Shown: positions 4,171 to 5,679 of the stretch, one piece after another
Position numbering within the stretch: the stretch's first letter is position 1
Layout: each line of letters opens with the position of its first letter
Origin: Candidatus Auribacterota bacterium
GTDB taxonomy: Bacteria; Auribacterota; JAFGBW01; JAFGJP01
DNA length: 5,679 bases
Assembly (NCBI GenBank): GCA_016929035.1
Contig: JAFGJP010000026.1
Span: 1-5,679, forward strand
Direction of reading: 5' to 3'
Program-made: the position numbers and the translations under genes
The notes under the pieces: generated by a model
Database searches by the model: none
Seen by the model: the letters and a program-made list of their open reading frames with translations, nothing else
What the model was told of the DNA's origin: nothing

Positions 4171-5679
4171 CTATAAAGGTTTCCCGTTATATATTTTTGT
4201 CGTTAGTTTGAAGCTGATGGGATACGCTGTTTTTCCCTCTGCCGTTTTTTCCATGAACTCGAAGTTTGTGTTATAAAAGAATCGCGAGTTGTTCAGGCTT
4301 TTCATGTACTGACTGACAATCGTATTGTTGACGGCGTCGCCGCGAAGCACGAGCTTGTCTCCTTCAAAAGAAATGATGTTAAGCACAACATCCGGATGAG
4401 GGACAAGGTTGATGACTTCGGCAACAAAATGCGCGGGGTTGACTTCAGAGAGCTGATAGTTTTTCAGGTCTTCAAGCTTTCTCTTCATGATCAGGATCTG
4501 TGCCTCAAGGTCTTCGTTTTCCTTGACCTTCTGAGCTTTGATGTTGAGAAGGTCCCTGTTGTTCCTCTCGACCTGTTCCTTTCTCTCCTCTTCTTTCACA
4601 ACGAGCTTTCTCAGGGAAGAGAGGTTGTTAAGCTGGTATCTGTGGATGAGGAAAAGGGCAATAAAAAACGCAAAGAGAACAAGAAAAGCCCCAAAAACGG
4701 AGAAAAGCCTCTTGGCCACCGTCTTGTAGGAGATGAATTCTTTTTTTCCTCCCTCTGTCAGTTCTCCTGGAAGAAGGTTGGCTGAGTCCCAGTTAATGCC
4801 TCTGCGTGTCCAGAGAAGCCCGCCCGCGGCGGTCGTTACATAAGCTGAGACTGATTCCGGGGCATCAGGTTCAGGAACAAGTTTTTTTGAGACAGAAAGC
4901 CGTCCTTCGAAAGACAAAGGCGTGATCTCGATATTCAGGCGGTCTTTGACAAAATCTTTGAAGCCCTTCAGCTGAGAGGCGCCGCCTGTCATGTAGACTT
5001 TGTCGAAAGTAGTTATGTTGGATCGGGTGACCTGGTAAGAAAAGTATTTTAGAGAATACTGGATGTCTGAAAGCATTTTTTCACAGTTAGAATTGATGAT
5101 GTTGACCGATTCGATGATGTTATCGCTGAGAACATCAGCGGAAAGCCCGTAGTGTGTTTTATATTCTTCGGCTTTAGCTGGCTCTATTTTGCAGTAGTCT
5201 TTAACGGCCTTTGTCAGAAGATGGCCGTTGAGCGAGATCCGGCGGTTGAAAACGATCTCTTTTTTATAGATAATTGAAAGATTTGTAAAAAGAGCGCCGA
5301 AGTTCATCAGGATGTATGTTTTGTCCGGATCAAAGTAGCCCATCCTGTCAAGAAGCCTGAAGTCGCATAAGATCGGTATGTCGCAGCCGAGAGTCCTCAG
5401 TTTGGCTTTATGCAGGACCCTTGCGATCCTTTCATAAGGCTCGCGTGAGCATACTCCGGTGACAACATAGATGCCTTCTTTATCGGAGTCAGGGGGATTT
5501 TTACAGATGATAAAATCAAAGAGCGTATCTGCCGGATCAAGCTTGAGGCTTCGGGAGATCTCCCATTTCACAGCTTCAGAGACTTCATCGTAAGGCATCT
5601 TGGGAAGGCTGAAATTCTGTATGGTCAGAGAGGGATCAGACAAAGTAAAAACCACGTACCCCTGGATGTTGAATTTTGA
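4171..5679 (-). CDS. pilM/pilN: PilM-PilN fusion (GspL-like), N-terminus cut by window edge
   Basis: This is a cytoplasmic actin-like ATPase-fold protein joined to a membrane/periplasmic alignment domain. 502 residues are visible and the frame is open to the right edge, so the start lies outside. The first residues (FTLSDPSLTIQNFSLPKMPYDEVSEAVKWEI) match the PilM segment 'PGSSV..R.I.LPKM...EL.EAI.WE', which normally lies well inside PilM, so some tens of residues are missing. GTG at 5655 is not the start. PilM landmarks, numbered from the edge, are MNFGALFTNLSI (125-136), RRISLNGHLLT (146-156) and YMTGGASQLKGF (229-240). The PilM fold ends near AAGGLLWTRR (284-293), and NLLPGEL (301-307) follows. 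A transmembrane helix (about 324-346), a coiled coil (about 350-408) and a PilN-like periplasmic domain (413-502, LVLRGDAVNN) complete it. This order equals that of GspL, which is the main alternative name. It is upstream of the PilOP fusion, 9 nt away. Confidence 0.9.
   Translation of the reverse strand, partial: SKFNIQGYVVFTLSDPSLTIQNFSLPKMPYDEVSEAVKWEISRSLKLDPADTLFDFIICKNPPDSDKEGIYVVTGVCSREPYERIARVLHKAKLRTLGCDIPILCDFRLLDRMGYFDPDKTYILMNFGALFTNLSIIYKKEIVFNRRISLNGHLLTKAVKDYCKIEPAKAEEYKTHYGLSADVLSDNIIESVNIINSNCEKMLSDIQYSLKYFSYQVTRSNITTFDKVYMTGGASQLKGFKDFVKDRLNIEITPLSFEGRLSVSKKLVPEPDAPESVSAYVTTAAGGLLWTRRGINWDSANLLPGELTEGGKKEFISYKTVAKRLFSVFGAFLVLFAFFIALFLIHRYQLNNLSSLRKLVVKEEERKEQVERNNRDLLNIKAQKVKENEDLEAQILIMKRKLEDLKNYQLSEVNPAHFVAEVINLVPHPDVVLNIISFEGDKLVLRGDAVNNTIVSQYMKSLNNSRFFYNTNFEFMEKTAEGKTAYPISFKLTTKIYNGKPL

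Noticed and set aside
3670..4176. 168-codon plus-strand open frame resembling a membrane protein
   Set aside because: It is antisense to the PilO coiled coil. Its Phe/Leu richness mirrors Lys/Glu codons and it has no good ribosome site.
5653..5655. GTG as the start of the PilM-PilN gene
   Set aside because: The frame stays open to the window edge and the first residues align to an internal PilM segment, so the gene begins outside the window.
1..5679. CRISPR arrays, tRNA/rRNA genes, insertion sequences or integrase sites
   Set aside because: I saw no tandem direct repeats with regular spacers, no tRNA-like cloverleaf, no transposase motifs and no terminal repeats. The window is almost entirely coding for one machine.

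Overview
The window is one dense minus-strand gene cluster for a type IV pilus / type II secretion-like machine. Transcription runs right to left and no credible gene lies on the plus strand. The secretin and the outer-membrane logic point to a diderm bacterium. Base composition is moderate and spacing is tight. The fused architecture resembles clusters of poorly cultured diderm lineages (Omnitrophota-like phyla, for example), but that placement is inference and the window holds no taxonomic marker.

Layout in order of transcription: (1) 5679-4171, a PilM actin-like domain fused to a PilN-type membrane domain, with its N-terminus cut by the window edge; (2) 4161-3238, a PilO-like protein carrying a PilP/GspC-like domain at its C-terminus; (3) 3227-1416, a PilQ-type secretin with signal peptide, N0 and N1 domains, secretin barrel and an added C-terminal TPR region; (4) a 72-bp gap with a candidate weak terminator, a candidate sigma-70-type promoter, an inverted repeat and a good ribosome binding site; (5) 1343-897, a GspG-like prepilin; (6) 870-496, a PilX/GspK-like minor pilin; (7) 491-1, a PilV/GspI-like minor prepilin with an unusually long leader, running off the left edge.

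Together these would form the inner-membrane platform (PilM/N/O/P in only two polypeptides), the outer-membrane pore, and the pilin and minor pilins of the fibre. The motor ATPases (PilB/PilT), platform protein PilC and prepilin peptidase are not in the window.

The most distinctive points are architectural. Four normally separate alignment proteins are compressed into two fusions, and the secretin carries its own TPR tail where other systems use a separate pilotin. The PilMN fusion has the same domain order as GspL, and the PilOP fusion combines the counterparts of GspM and GspC. The system therefore sits between the classical T4P and T2SS layouts.
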